The notes beneath the pieces were generated by a model. That model had not been told where the DNA came from, made no database searches, and was given only the letters and a program-made list of their open reading frames with translations. The position numbers and the translations under genes were made by a program. This document shows, in pieces, positions 50,229-58,850 of a DNA stretch of 61,511 nt (positions within the stretch are counted from its first letter, which is position 1; every line of letters starts with the position of its first letter). Location of the stretch: assembly GCA_038106885.1 (NCBI GenBank), contig JAYNFX010000004.1:1-61511 (forward strand), written 5' to 3'. This DNA comes from UBA3537 sp038106885 (lineage in GTDB: Bacteria > Bacteroidota > Bacteroidia > Flavobacteriales > Flavobacteriaceae).

Positions 50229-52445
50229 TTAGACTCTAGAAACTTTTTCTATGCCGTTTATTTTTTGTATTCTGTTCATCAATTTTGTTACAAAATTGTT
50301 ATTATTTACTTCTACGGCAATTTCTCCATTGAAAGTTCCGCTATCAGTATCGAACTTTATACTCTTTATATTAACATTCATATTTCCTGATATAAGTTTT
50401 GTAATATCATTTACGAGTCCTTTTTCATCAATTCCAGTGAGTTTTATGACAGCTCTAAAAACTTGTTGTGTTGAGTCTATCCATTTAGCATCAATGATCC
50501 TATATGCATAATTTGATTGAAGACTCAAAGCATTAGGACATGTTTTTTTGTGAACTTTTATTCCGTCTTTTATACTTAAAAAACCAAAAACTTTATCACC
50601 TGGAATAGGGTTGCAACATATAGACAATTTATAATTCAATTTCTCTTGTTCTTTTCCAAAAACAAGCATATCATACTTAGAAGTAATTTCTTCGTTATTA
50701 ATTAATTCAGGATTTATACTTTTCTTTCTAGAAATCTTATTTTTTATGAAACTAACCAGGACATTGCTTCTTGAAGCAGCATATTTTTTTAGCATTCCAT
50801 TATCAATACTACCTACACCAACCCTGTAAAACAAGTCTAAACTTGTTTGTAAGTTGAAATAATTAACGAGCTCATTAACTGAACGTTCATCAAGAATGAT
50901 TTTCATTTGTTTGAGCTTGCGCCGTAAAATTTCTTTACCATCCTCTGCAATTATTTTTTTGTCTTCTTTAAGAGAAGATTTAATTTTGCTTCTTGCACGA
51001 CCAGTGGTTGCATAATCAAGCCAATTAGATGTTGGTTTTGCATTTTCTGAAGTCATAATACTAACTTGATCACCACTTTGTAATTTATAATTCAACGGAA
51101 CTAACTTACCATTTACTTTTGCTCCTCTGGTTTTTAGCCCTATCTCGGTGTGAATACTAAATGCAAAATCTAAAGGAGTTGCTTCTTTAGGTAGAGATTT
51201 TAAATCTCCATTGGGGGTGAAAACAAATATTTCTTTAGCGTATAAATTTAATTTAAACTCTTCCACAAAGTCAACTGCGTTAGCTTCTGGATTATCCATA
51301 ACTTCTTGTAATTTCCCAATCCAATCGTCTAATGTCTCATCATTATTTGAGTCATTTTGTTTGTACTTATAATGCGCAGCATAACCTTTTTCAGCAATCT
51401 CGTTCATGCGTTCACTTCTAATTTGAACTTCAACCCACTTTCCTTCAGGTCCCATGACTGTGATATGTAAAGCTTCATATCCAGTTGATTTAGGAGATGA
51501 TATCCAATCTCTTAAACGTGTTGGATTAGGTCTGAAAAAATCAGTAACAATTGAATAAATCTTCCAAGCCAGAAATTTTTCATTTTTAAGTCCTGATTTG
51601 TATATAATACGAACAGCAAATTTATCATAGACTTCATCAAATGAAACCCCTTGGCGTTGCATTTTTCTTCTAATAGAATAAATTGATTTTGGTCTGCCTT
51701 TAATGTTATATTTGATTTTTTCTTTTGTAAGAGCTTTATCTAAAATAGAACTTATTTTGTTTATATATTGATCTTGTTCTTCTTTACTCTCTTTTATCTT
51801 AAGTAAAATAGAATCGTATATTTCCGGTTCAGTATATTTTAATGCTAAATCCTCGAGATCAGATTTTATATTATACAGGCCAATTTTATGTGCTAGTGGT
51901 GCATATATGTAAAGTGTTTCAGAAGCTATTTTTAGTTGTTTATCTTCTCTTAAAGAATGAATGGTTTGCATGTTGTGAAGTCTGTCAGCAATTTTAATGA
52001 TTATAACACGAACATCATCATTAAGTGTGAGAAGCATTTTTCTAAAATTTTCAGCTTGTAGAGAGATATCTTTATCTTTTTTTAGACTAGATATCTTTGT
52101 TAATCCATTAACAATTCTTGCAACAGTTTCACCAAATAATTGTTCGATATCACTTATGGTGTAGTCAGGAGAATCTTCAACAACATCATGCAGCAGGGCA
52201 GAGGCTATTGATGTTGCATCTAGACCAATTTCGGATGCTACTATTTTGGCAACAGATATGGGATGAAAAACATAAGCTTCACCAGATTTCCTTCGCTGAT
52301 TTTTGTGACCATCTACGGCTACGTCAAATGCTTTTCTTATTAGTTTTTTGTCATCTAGAGATAATCGCCTGTAACTAATTTTAAGAAGTTCTTTGTACTC
52401 TTTTGCTATGGTAGAGTTTTCTTTTTTGATATCATCAACCGTCAT
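50229..52445 (-). CDS. relA/spoT: Bifunctional (p)ppGpp synthetase/hydrolase RelA/SpoT
   Basis: A 738-residue Rel protein governing the stringent response. The HD hydrolase domain (about residues 30-185) has VFHPISVAKIVA and SALLHDVVEDS, so hydrolase activity is likely. The synthetase domain (about 240-350) includes YDKFAVRIIYKSG and STGYEALHITVMGPEGKWVE. TGS (EIFVFTPNGDLKSLPKEATP), a zinc-finger-like CCNPIPGD region and a C-terminal ACT domain follow. A TTG 12 codons upstream is in frame, but TAGCTTTA, a -7-like box, lies between it and the ATG at 52445, and MTVDDIKKEN is the natural N-terminus. fur and purA follow closely. Confidence 0.95.
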   Translation of the reverse strand: MTVDDIKKENSTIAKEYKELLKISYRRLSLDDKKLIRKAFDVAVDGHKNQRRKSGEAYVFHPISVAKIVASEIGLDATSIASALLHDVVEDSPDYTISDIEQLFGETVARIVNGLTKISSLKKDKDISLQAENFRKMLLTLNDDVRVIIIKIADRLHNMQTIHSLREDKQLKIASETLYIYAPLAHKIGLYNIKSDLEDLALKYTEPEIYDSILLKIKESKEEQDQYINKISSILDKALTKEKIKYNIKGRPKSIYSIRRKMQRQGVSFDEVYDKFAVRIIYKSGLKNEKFLAWKIYSIVTDFFRPNPTRLRDWISSPKSTGYEALHITVMGPEGKWVEVQIRSERMNEIAEKGYAAHYKYKQNDSNNDETLDDWIGKLQEVMDNPEANAVDFVEEFKLNLYAKEIFVFTPNGDLKSLPKEATPLDFAFSIHTEIGLKTRGAKVNGKLVPLNYKLQSGDQVSIMTSENAKPTSNWLDYATTGRARSKIKSSLKEDKKIIAEDGKEILRRKLKQMKIILDERSVNELVNYFNLQTSLDLFYRVGVGSIDNGMLKKYAASRSNVLVSFIKNKISRKKSINPELINNEEITSKYDMLVFGKEQEKLNYKLSICCNPIPGDKVFGFLSIKDGIKVHKKTCPNALSLQSNYAYRIIDAKWIDSTQQVFRAVIKLTGIDEKGLVNDITKLISGNMNVNIKSIKFDTDSGTFNGEIAVEVNNNNFVTKLMNRIQKINGIEKVSRV

Positions 52446-52450
52446 ACCCC

Positions 52451-52481
52451 TAAAGCTATAACAAACATTTGTAACTAGCAA
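52451..52481 (-). promoter_or_regulatory. Candidate promoter touching the relA start
   Basis: On the minus strand TTG (52481-52479), a 20-base spacer and TAGCTTTA (52458-52451) resemble the -33/-7 pair. The box ends five bases (GGGGT) before the ATG at 52445, which would make the relA transcript nearly leaderless. Confidence 0.45.
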
Positions 52482-52511
52482 TAGTGCTAAAGCATTTTTA
52501 CTAAAATCTTT

Positions 52512-53318
52512 TTAAGAAGTTGTAGGGTTTATTTTTCTTTGTCTACAAACTTCAAATAATATGATTCCAGCAGCAACTGACACATTCATAGAATCTAAAC
52601 TTCCAAGCATTGGAATTTTAATTGCTTTGCAAGCAGAATTTTTCCATTGATCAGACAAGCCATTATTTTCAGTGCCTACTGCAATACAGCATGACTGGGT
52701 ATAATTTACTTCATCATATGAAATTGATTTTTTTAGAATAGCGCTGTAAATTGGAATATTTCTTTTATTCATGAAATCTATCACTTCAATAGATTTAGCA
52801 ATTGCTATTTGAACTGTGAAAATTCCTCCAACACTAGAACGAATAACATTTGGGTTGTAAAGTTCAGTTCTAGGATCAGCAATTATTAATACATCCACAT
52901 TAGCCGCATCAGCCGTTCTTATTAGGGCTCCAATATTACCAGGTTTTTCAATAGATTCAGCAACTAATATGAAGGGATTTTTATTTTTTATTTTAACATC
53001 ATTTAAAAGATGTGATTTAGTTTCTGCAATTGCAACTAATCCCTCAGTACTTCCACGGTAAGCAATTTTTTTATATACTTTTTTTGAAACTGATATAATC
53101 TCAACTTTAGAATTAGCATAGGAATTAATTAATGATCCGCATAACTCAGTGTTAAAATATATGGTTTTGATTTTGTAACCGTTTTTGATTGCTAAATTCA
53201 ATTCTTTTTTACCTTCAATAAAAAAAACACCATCTTTTTTACGTGTTCTTGATTTCTCTTTTATTTGTAAGACATACTTTATATTATAGTTTTGAAGGCT
53301 TTTTATTTCTTTAAACAT
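52512..53318 (-). CDS. SpoU/TrmH-family RNA 2'-O-methyltransferase
   Basis: A 268-residue SPOUT methyltransferase. An N-terminal substrate-binding domain (KDGVFFIEGKKELNLAIKNG) precedes the knotted catalytic domain with motif 1 KPGNIGALIRTADAANVDVL at about residues 130-149, motif 2 IAVGTENNGLSDQW, and motif 3 IPMLGSLDSMNVSVAAGI near 234-251. It methylates ribose in tRNA or rRNA; the exact nucleotide cannot be inferred. It stands upstream of relA on the same strand, 66 bases away. The length fits the RlmB/TrmH-like group with an extra N-terminal domain. Confidence 0.92.
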   Translation of the reverse strand: MFKEIKSLQNYNIKYVLQIKEKSRTRKKDGVFFIEGKKELNLAIKNGYKIKTIYFNTELCGSLINSYANSKVEIISVSKKVYKKIAYRGSTEGLVAIAETKSHLLNDVKIKNKNPFILVAESIEKPGNIGALIRTADAANVDVLIIADPRTELYNPNVIRSSVGGIFTVQIAIAKSIEVIDFMNKRNIPIYSAILKKSISYDEVNYTQSCCIAVGTENNGLSDQWKNSACKAIKIPMLGSLDSMNVSVAAGIILFEVCRQRKINPTTS

Positions 53319-53371
53319 ATATTTAGTTTCAGAGTATAAATTTAAAATGGATTACAAACTTGAATATTAGA

Positions 53372-54670
53372 CTATTTGACAGGTATTTGATATTTTTTTG
53401 AATACTTTTTCCATAATTTTGTTTGGTGGCTTTCTAAGCTAATTTCACGACCATCGATGAATGCATTTAGTAGCTTATTTGTCCTCATATCTAAAGCATC
53501 ACCTTCACTTATAAAAAGAGTTGCACTTTTCCCAACCTCTAAACTTCCATAATCTTTATCAATTCCGAGAATTTTAGCAGTGTTCAATGTTATTAATTGT
53601 AAAGCTTGTTCTTTAGTCAAACCATAGGCTACAGTTGTTCCTGCGTAAAAGGGTAAATTTCTAGAGTTCATGCGTTCCATATCTCCGCTAGCTTCTAAGC
53701 CAACAATAACTCCAGAGTCTACAAGTTTTTTTGCTAATTTGTAGGGGAGGTCATAGTCTTCATCATTTTTTTCAGGTCTTAAGTGCACTCTTTGTAACAA
53801 TACAGATACATTATTCTTAATTAAGAAACCGGTTATTTTATGAGATTCATATCCACCAACTATAGTTATTTTATTAATTCCATGTTTCTTAGCGAGAGTT
53901 ACTGCATCAATTATACCCTTTTTATCATCAACATGGATATATAGCTTTGTTTTGTTGCTAAAAAGTCCTTTCATTGATTCAAAAGGTAAATTAATATTAT
54001 TGTTAGATTCGCTGATATGTGCTATGGCATTACTAAAGTAGGTTTCAATTTCATCAACTTTATCATCATATTTATCATTTATCTTAAGCCCTGGGTCTTC
54101 TCCTTCCCACCAGCGACCATACGAATAGTTATTAGGCCAGTTCATGTGTATTCCATCGTTAGATTTAATTACAGCATCTTCCCAGTTCCATGCATCTAGA
54201 TTTACTATAGAAGATCTTCCAGAAATTATTCCTCCGCGTGGTGTGATTTGTGCAATCAAAACTCCATTTGGACGCATGGTTTCTACAACTCTTGATTCAG
54301 TATTATAAGCTATCAAACTTCTTATATGAGGATTCCACTTACCAATTTCTGAAACATCATCTGATGCTCTAACTGCATCAATTTCAATTAATCCAAGTGT
54401 TGAATTTGGAATTATAAATCCTGGATAAACACTTTTATCAAAAGCTTCAATAACAACACAATTGCTTAAATCTTTTTCAATGTTATCTCCAACATACTTA
54501 AGTATTCCATTTTCAAAAATTATTAAGCTGTTTGTGATTGTTTTACCATTTCCAATATGCGCTTTAGCACCTTTTATCGCGATTAATTTTTTTTGAGTTG
54601 GTGCAGGAGTTTGTTGTGAGTTCAAAACACTAACACATAAAATGAAAATTATTGATATTATTTTATTCAT
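53372..54670 (-). CDS. Secreted amidohydrolase-family protein lacking the HxH motif
   Basis: A 432-residue protein with signal peptide (residues 1-19, ending LNSQQ). It has the composite beta/alpha architecture of imidazolonepropionase-like amidohydrolases: IKGAKAHIGNGKTITNSLII at the N-terminus, LRPEKNDEDYDLPYKLAKKL and GLTKEQALQLITLNTAKILG, then GSLEVGKSATLFIS at the end. At the place of the metal-binding HxH after the first strand it reads SVYPGFIIPNSTLGLIEIDA, without histidines. It is probably not a standard metallohydrolase, although related paired proteins are common in Bacteroidota. It follows the larger amidohydrolase gene by 12 bases, and the two products may act together in the periplasm. 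Confidence 0.85.
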   Translation of the reverse strand: MNKIISIIFILCVSVLNSQQTPAPTQKKLIAIKGAKAHIGNGKTITNSLIIFENGILKYVGDNIEKDLSNCVVIEAFDKSVYPGFIIPNSTLGLIEIDAVRASDDVSEIGKWNPHIRSLIAYNTESRVVETMRPNGVLIAQITPRGGIISGRSSIVNLDAWNWEDAVIKSNDGIHMNWPNNYSYGRWWEGEDPGLKINDKYDDKVDEIETYFSNAIAHISESNNNINLPFESMKGLFSNKTKLYIHVDDKKGIIDAVTLAKKHGINKITIVGGYESHKITGFLIKNNVSVLLQRVHLRPEKNDEDYDLPYKLAKKLVDSGVIVGLEASGDMERMNSRNLPFYAGTTVAYGLTKEQALQLITLNTAKILGIDKDYGSLEVGKSATLFISEGDALDMRTNKLLNAFIDGREISLESHQTKLWKKYSKKYQIPVK

Positions 54671-54682
54671 TAAATTATTTTT

Positions 54683-57646
54683 TTAAAATTCGTTATAGTC
54701 CAATGTATCGCAATGCATGTCTTGTTTTTTCTTAACAATGATTGGTTGTGTTTTTATTCCTTTATTTTTCTCTTTTAACATCATTTGAATCAAAATATTT
54801 CTTTCATTTTTAATATTTGTTCTTTGTTGTTCATCTATTTTTATGTCAAAGTAAGTTGCTCCTTCAATAATAGTTTTTTCTGCCTTAGTGTAAATAGATA
54901 AAGGATTACCACTCCATAAAACCAAATCAGCATCTTTACCAATTTTGATACTCCCAACTTTGTCGTCAATATGCAATAGCTTTGCAGGATTTAAGGTTAC
55001 CATTTTCCAGGCATCTTCTTCTGATGTTCCTCCATATTTAACAGCTTTGGCTGCCTCCTGATTTAAACGTCTTGACATTTCGGCATCATCACTATTAATT
55101 GCAGTAATTACTCCAACATTATTTAAGATTGCTGCATTGTAGGGTATTGCATCATTTACTTCATATTTATAAGCCCACCAGTCACTAAAGGTTGAAGCTC
55201 CGACGCCATGTGATTTCATTTTATCAGCAACTTTATATCCCTCCAGAATATGTGTAAAAGTATTGATATTAAAATTGAAATGTTCTGCTACTTTCATTAG
55301 CATGTTAATTTCGCTTTGAATGTAGGAGTGACAACTTATATAGCGCTGTTTATTTAAAATTTCAGACAAAACTTCCATTTCAATATCATATCGATATTCT
55401 TTACCACTCTTTTTAGTTTCGTCATATTCCCTAGCACGAGAAAAGTAATCCATATACAATTGTTCAACACCCATTCGGGTTTGTGGAAATCTAGTATAAC
55501 TTTGCCAATTGGATTGTTTAACATTTTCACCCAATGCAAATTTTATAAACTTGGGGGAGTTATTAAATATTAAATTTTCAGAAATTTCACCCCATTTTAA
55601 TTTGATAATTGCTGATCTACCTCCAATTGGATTTGCTGAACCATGTAAAATTTGTATGGTAGTAACCCCACCAGATAGATTTCTGTATATATCAATATCA
55701 TCTGCTTCAATTACATCTTCTATACTAACCTCTGCTGAAGAATTTTGACCAGCTTCATTAATGCTTGCTGCTGCAATATGTGAATGCTCGTCAACTATTC
55801 CTGATGTTAAATGCTTGCCTGTGGCATCTACAATTTTAGCTTTAGATGATTTTAATCCCTTTCCAATTGCAGAAATCTTACCATTTTTAACTAATACATC
55901 GGTATTGAGCAAAATACCTTCAATTTCGTTGGTCCAAACTGTTGCATTTTTAAAAAGAAGTGTTTCTTTCTGAGGTAATTTCTCATAGCCGTAAGCAGTA
56001 TTTGGATAAGTTACAGGAATTGCTTCTTTGGTATCATTTTTTAGTCTGTTTTTAGATTTATCTATTTTATTACTATTTTTTTTGATTTTCATTTCTGTTT
56101 CAGAACCATCACTTAAATTCACATATCCGTCAAAACCATTTTTATTATTTATTTTTCCAGTGTATCTAATAAATTTTTGCTGAGTCGTATCCTCGGATGT
56201 AAATAGCAAGGTTAACCATTCTTCATTATAACTTACGTTGCAATCTATTTTAACATTATCAGATTTAATAGAAGCTGTTAATTTTGAACTTGAACCATCT
56301 ATTGAAAGTAAGTAGTTTTTCTTTTTTAGATTGAACTCGTATTCTCCTCTAATGTCCTTATTGTTAATATTCTTAAAAGAATGTCTAACACCTTTAATCC
56401 AATGCTCAATGATTTCTGAATCGGGTTCAAAGTAGTCCTTGGATGAAATAATGAAATTTGCATAACTTCCATTTTTTAGATTTCCTATTTTATTATTTTT
56501 AAGAATCTGTGCTGGTATTGTTGTTAAAGCTTTTATTGCATCAGACTTTTTAAACCCGTGATTAATTGCCTTCAAAAGATTTGATTTAAATTCTTTTGTA
56601 GATTTTGACTTATGAGTAGTCAAAGCAAAAGATATATCGTTTCTTGAAAGAACTAGTGGATTAGTTGGAGCTTGATTCCATTCTCTCATGCTTTCAAGTT
56701 CCAATTTATCAGCTAAAAATCTATTTTCTACATCGTATGGTTTTGGAAAATTAATTGGGATAATATAAGTTGCATTGGAATTTTTTATAGTTTCAACACG
56801 CTCAAATTCATCACCACCACCAAGAATAACGTATTGGATGCCAAATTGATCACCAATTTTGTCAGCACGTATAGCATTTTCTCTACTTCCAGCTGATATT
56901 ATTTGAGTTAAATTGGAGTTAGAGTTAAAAGCTTCTATGGCAAGGTCTGTATTTTTAATATTTCCTTTTTTGTACCATAGAGCATCATGGTAAAGCTGTC
57001 TGAGTAATGCCATTGATCCCATTATTGATGTAGGGTAGGCTTGATTAGTTTGAATACTCCTTTCAAATGAAAGGTACTGACCTGATTTTTTTGAAATTAT
57101 TCGCTCAGAATTAGTCCCTTTTAAACTCAAAGCAATCAAAGATCCTGATCCACGTACAATTCCATCATTTAAATGTGTATTAACAACTCCAAATCCAAGA
57201 CTTAATAGTTCCCTTGCCTTTTTTTTATCAAATTCAAAGTAATTTAATGCATTCTGCTCTGGTCTTATATGATCATTCCAATAATATCCTTCCCTTAAAG
57301 GCTCATACTGTGGTGAACGGTTACTTGATGATAATCTATTTGGTTTTTTTACTCCAAAACTTGAGAAAACATCAATAAAAGACGGGTATAAAAATTTACC
57401 CCTAGCGTTAATTACAACACAATTTTTAGGAATATTTATTTCTTTTCCAGATTTAATTACAACACCATCTTGGATTAATAATGTACCATTTTCAATAATT
57501 TTATCATCTGAAATATGAATTTTTGCATTTGTAATTGCAGTGAAGTTTGTGTTATTTGATTTAACACTAGTGTTATTTGGTTTATAGTCTTGTGAGTATG
57601 ATAGTAAAATATAACAAAGACTTAATAGAGTCAGCTTTAATTTCAT
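54683..57646 (-). CDS. Secreted two-domain amidohydrolase
   Basis: A 987-residue exported protein with a signal peptide (MKLKLTLLSLCYILLSYSQ). The first amidohydrolase-like half (about 30-430) lacks the HxH motif (FLYPSFIDVFSSFG at that site). A beta-rich linker (about 430-560) follows. The second half (about 575-960) keeps SGIVDEHSHIAAAS with the metal histidines, THILEGYKVADK, the catalytic-type Asp in INSDDAEMSRRLNQ, and GSIKIGKDADLVLWSGNPLS. One active and one inactive unit in a single chain are therefore likely. The substrate is unknown, possibly a cyclic amide or dipeptide. A TTG at 57664 is in frame, but ATG at 57646 gives a clean signal peptide. It is coupled to the smaller amidohydrolase by a 12-base gap. 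Confidence 0.87.
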   Translation of the reverse strand: MKLKLTLLSLCYILLSYSQDYKPNNTSVKSNNTNFTAITNAKIHISDDKIIENGTLLIQDGVVIKSGKEINIPKNCVVINARGKFLYPSFIDVFSSFGVKKPNRLSSSNRSPQYEPLREGYYWNDHIRPEQNALNYFEFDKKKARELLSLGFGVVNTHLNDGIVRGSGSLIALSLKGTNSERIISKKSGQYLSFERSIQTNQAYPTSIMGSMALLRQLYHDALWYKKGNIKNTDLAIEAFNSNSNLTQIISAGSRENAIRADKIGDQFGIQYVILGGGDEFERVETIKNSNATYIIPINFPKPYDVENRFLADKLELESMREWNQAPTNPLVLSRNDISFALTTHKSKSTKEFKSNLLKAINHGFKKSDAIKALTTIPAQILKNNKIGNLKNGSYANFIISSKDYFEPDSEIIEHWIKGVRHSFKNINNKDIRGEYEFNLKKKNYLLSIDGSSSKLTASIKSDNVKIDCNVSYNEEWLTLLFTSEDTTQQKFIRYTGKINNKNGFDGYVNLSDGSETEMKIKKNSNKIDKSKNRLKNDTKEAIPVTYPNTAYGYEKLPQKETLLFKNATVWTNEIEGILLNTDVLVKNGKISAIGKGLKSSKAKIVDATGKHLTSGIVDEHSHIAAASINEAGQNSSAEVSIEDVIEADDIDIYRNLSGGVTTIQILHGSANPIGGRSAIIKLKWGEISENLIFNNSPKFIKFALGENVKQSNWQSYTRFPQTRMGVEQLYMDYFSRAREYDETKKSGKEYRYDIEMEVLSEILNKQRYISCHSYIQSEINMLMKVAEHFNFNINTFTHILEGYKVADKMKSHGVGASTFSDWWAYKYEVNDAIPYNAAILNNVGVITAINSDDAEMSRRLNQEAAKAVKYGGTSEEDAWKMVTLNPAKLLHIDDKVGSIKIGKDADLVLWSGNPLSIYTKAEKTIIEGATYFDIKIDEQQRTNIKNERNILIQMMLKEKNKGIKTQPIIVKKKQDMHCDTLDYNEF

Positions 57647-57732
57647 ATTTAAATTTTTGAGCAATCATAAATATACACATAAACTTTTAGTTAGTAAATT
57701 GTCAATTTAACCTTTAACGAAAGTTTAATTAT

Positions 57733-58782
57733 TTATCGATTGTAATAATTAACTATGTGCGCTACAACATAGCTGTAGCTTTTAATTCCTAATTTTTGAT
57801 TATTAAAATTTAAAAACTTACTGTAAATTTTTTTAAATAAAGGTTCTAATGGATTTTTGAAATAATTCCATTTTTTTTGACGATTTTCAAAATCTTTCAA
57901 AACACCATAGTTAACGGATGACTTTAAATAATTAAATGAATCTAAATCTTTAATAAATAAATCATTTAAACAATGCTTCAATGCAAATGTTAAGGCTGAA
58001 TACCTAATAAAAATATTGTTATTTTCATTAGTTGCTAAGAATGCTATAAAATTAGCCTCGTTTTCAGCAGCGAAACCAAGTTGGTGTGCTTGTTCATGAG
58101 CTTGTGTTATTGGTTGAGAGTTTTTTGGAGTATGCCAATTTAATTGAGTTTCATTTGTAAATGGATTAAAATATCCACTAAATCCCATGTATGAAATGGG
58201 AGTACTGAAAAGAGATTTTTTTTGATTTGATGGATAATATTTTAAAAAGGGATATTTTTTAGATATGTTCTTATATCCAATATTAATTTCTTTTTTTAAA
58301 TCTTCAAAGTTAAGTTTTAATGAAACTACCTTTTCTGTATCATTTGTGATATCAAAATGGACTTTATTTGTTAATAAAATAATTTCTTTTGTTGTCTTGA
58401 TCAAATCCTCAGTTGAATAGTTGGTTTTTAAATTTAATTTTTGTGTTAATGGTGTTCTGTAATAATTTAATCCCCAAAATAAATGGAATATAAAGTATAA
58501 GACAGATAAAATCCCTAGACCATCAATTATTACTTTTTTAATTTTCATTTTTCTATTTTTAAAAACTTTAAAAACTATAATAGTTAAAGTAAAAATATAA
58601 AGTATGTCTCCTATTGAAAATGTAAAATTGTCAAAAATAGATCTTAAAAATTTAGAAATATATGGGTAAAATTTAACGCTATAGTAAGATTCAACTATTT
58701 GCGGGTTTTTGGATAGAATTTTAACTGTAACAATTTGAGGTATGATACTAAATGCTAAAAATAAACGAAGTATTCTAGTCAT
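57733..58782 (-). CDS. DUF3810 membrane protein with HEQAH zinc-protease-like motif
   Basis: A 349-residue protein with three N-terminal membrane segments (about residues 5-25, 50-72 and 86-108) and a large C-terminal soluble domain. This domain carries QPITQAHEQAHQLGFAAENE at about residues 225-244; the HExxH motif, followed by the Glu of AAENEANF, resembles zincin metalloproteases. DUF3810 is widespread in Bacteroidota, with no known function. It stands alone between the amidohydrolase genes and the divergent pepD. On the minus strand TATTTTTG (58794-58787) ends four bases (ATTT) before the ATG, one of the clearest leaderless-type starts. Confidence 0.88.
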   Translation of the reverse strand: MTRILRLFLAFSIIPQIVTVKILSKNPQIVESYYSVKFYPYISKFLRSIFDNFTFSIGDILYIFTLTIIVFKVFKNRKMKIKKVIIDGLGILSVLYFIFHLFWGLNYYRTPLTQKLNLKTNYSTEDLIKTTKEIILLTNKVHFDITNDTEKVVSLKLNFEDLKKEINIGYKNISKKYPFLKYYPSNQKKSLFSTPISYMGFSGYFNPFTNETQLNWHTPKNSQPITQAHEQAHQLGFAAENEANFIAFLATNENNNIFIRYSALTFALKHCLNDLFIKDLDSFNYLKSSVNYGVLKDFENRQKKWNYFKNPLEPLFKKIYSKFLNFNNQKLGIKSYSYVVAHIVNYYNR

Positions 58783-58786
58783 AAAT

Positions 58787-58794
58787 CAAAAATA
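58787..58794 (-). promoter_or_regulatory. Promoter -7 box touching the DUF3810 start (leaderless)
   Basis: The minus strand reads TATTTTTG, an exact TAnnTTTG match, ending four bases (ATTT) before the ATG at 58782. Confidence 0.5.
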
Positions 58795-58823
58795 ATAAAT
58801 ATAATTTTCTTTAGTATATACCT

Positions 58824-58831
58824 TACCTTTG
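58824..58831 (+). promoter_or_regulatory. Promoter -7 box for pepD
   Basis: TACCTTTG matches TAnnTTTG exactly, giving a leader of about 15 bases to the ATG at 58851. It is divergent from the DUF3810 box. No -33 TTTG was found. Confidence 0.5.
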
Positions 58832-58850
58832 TGTAGAAATCTTATTTTTT

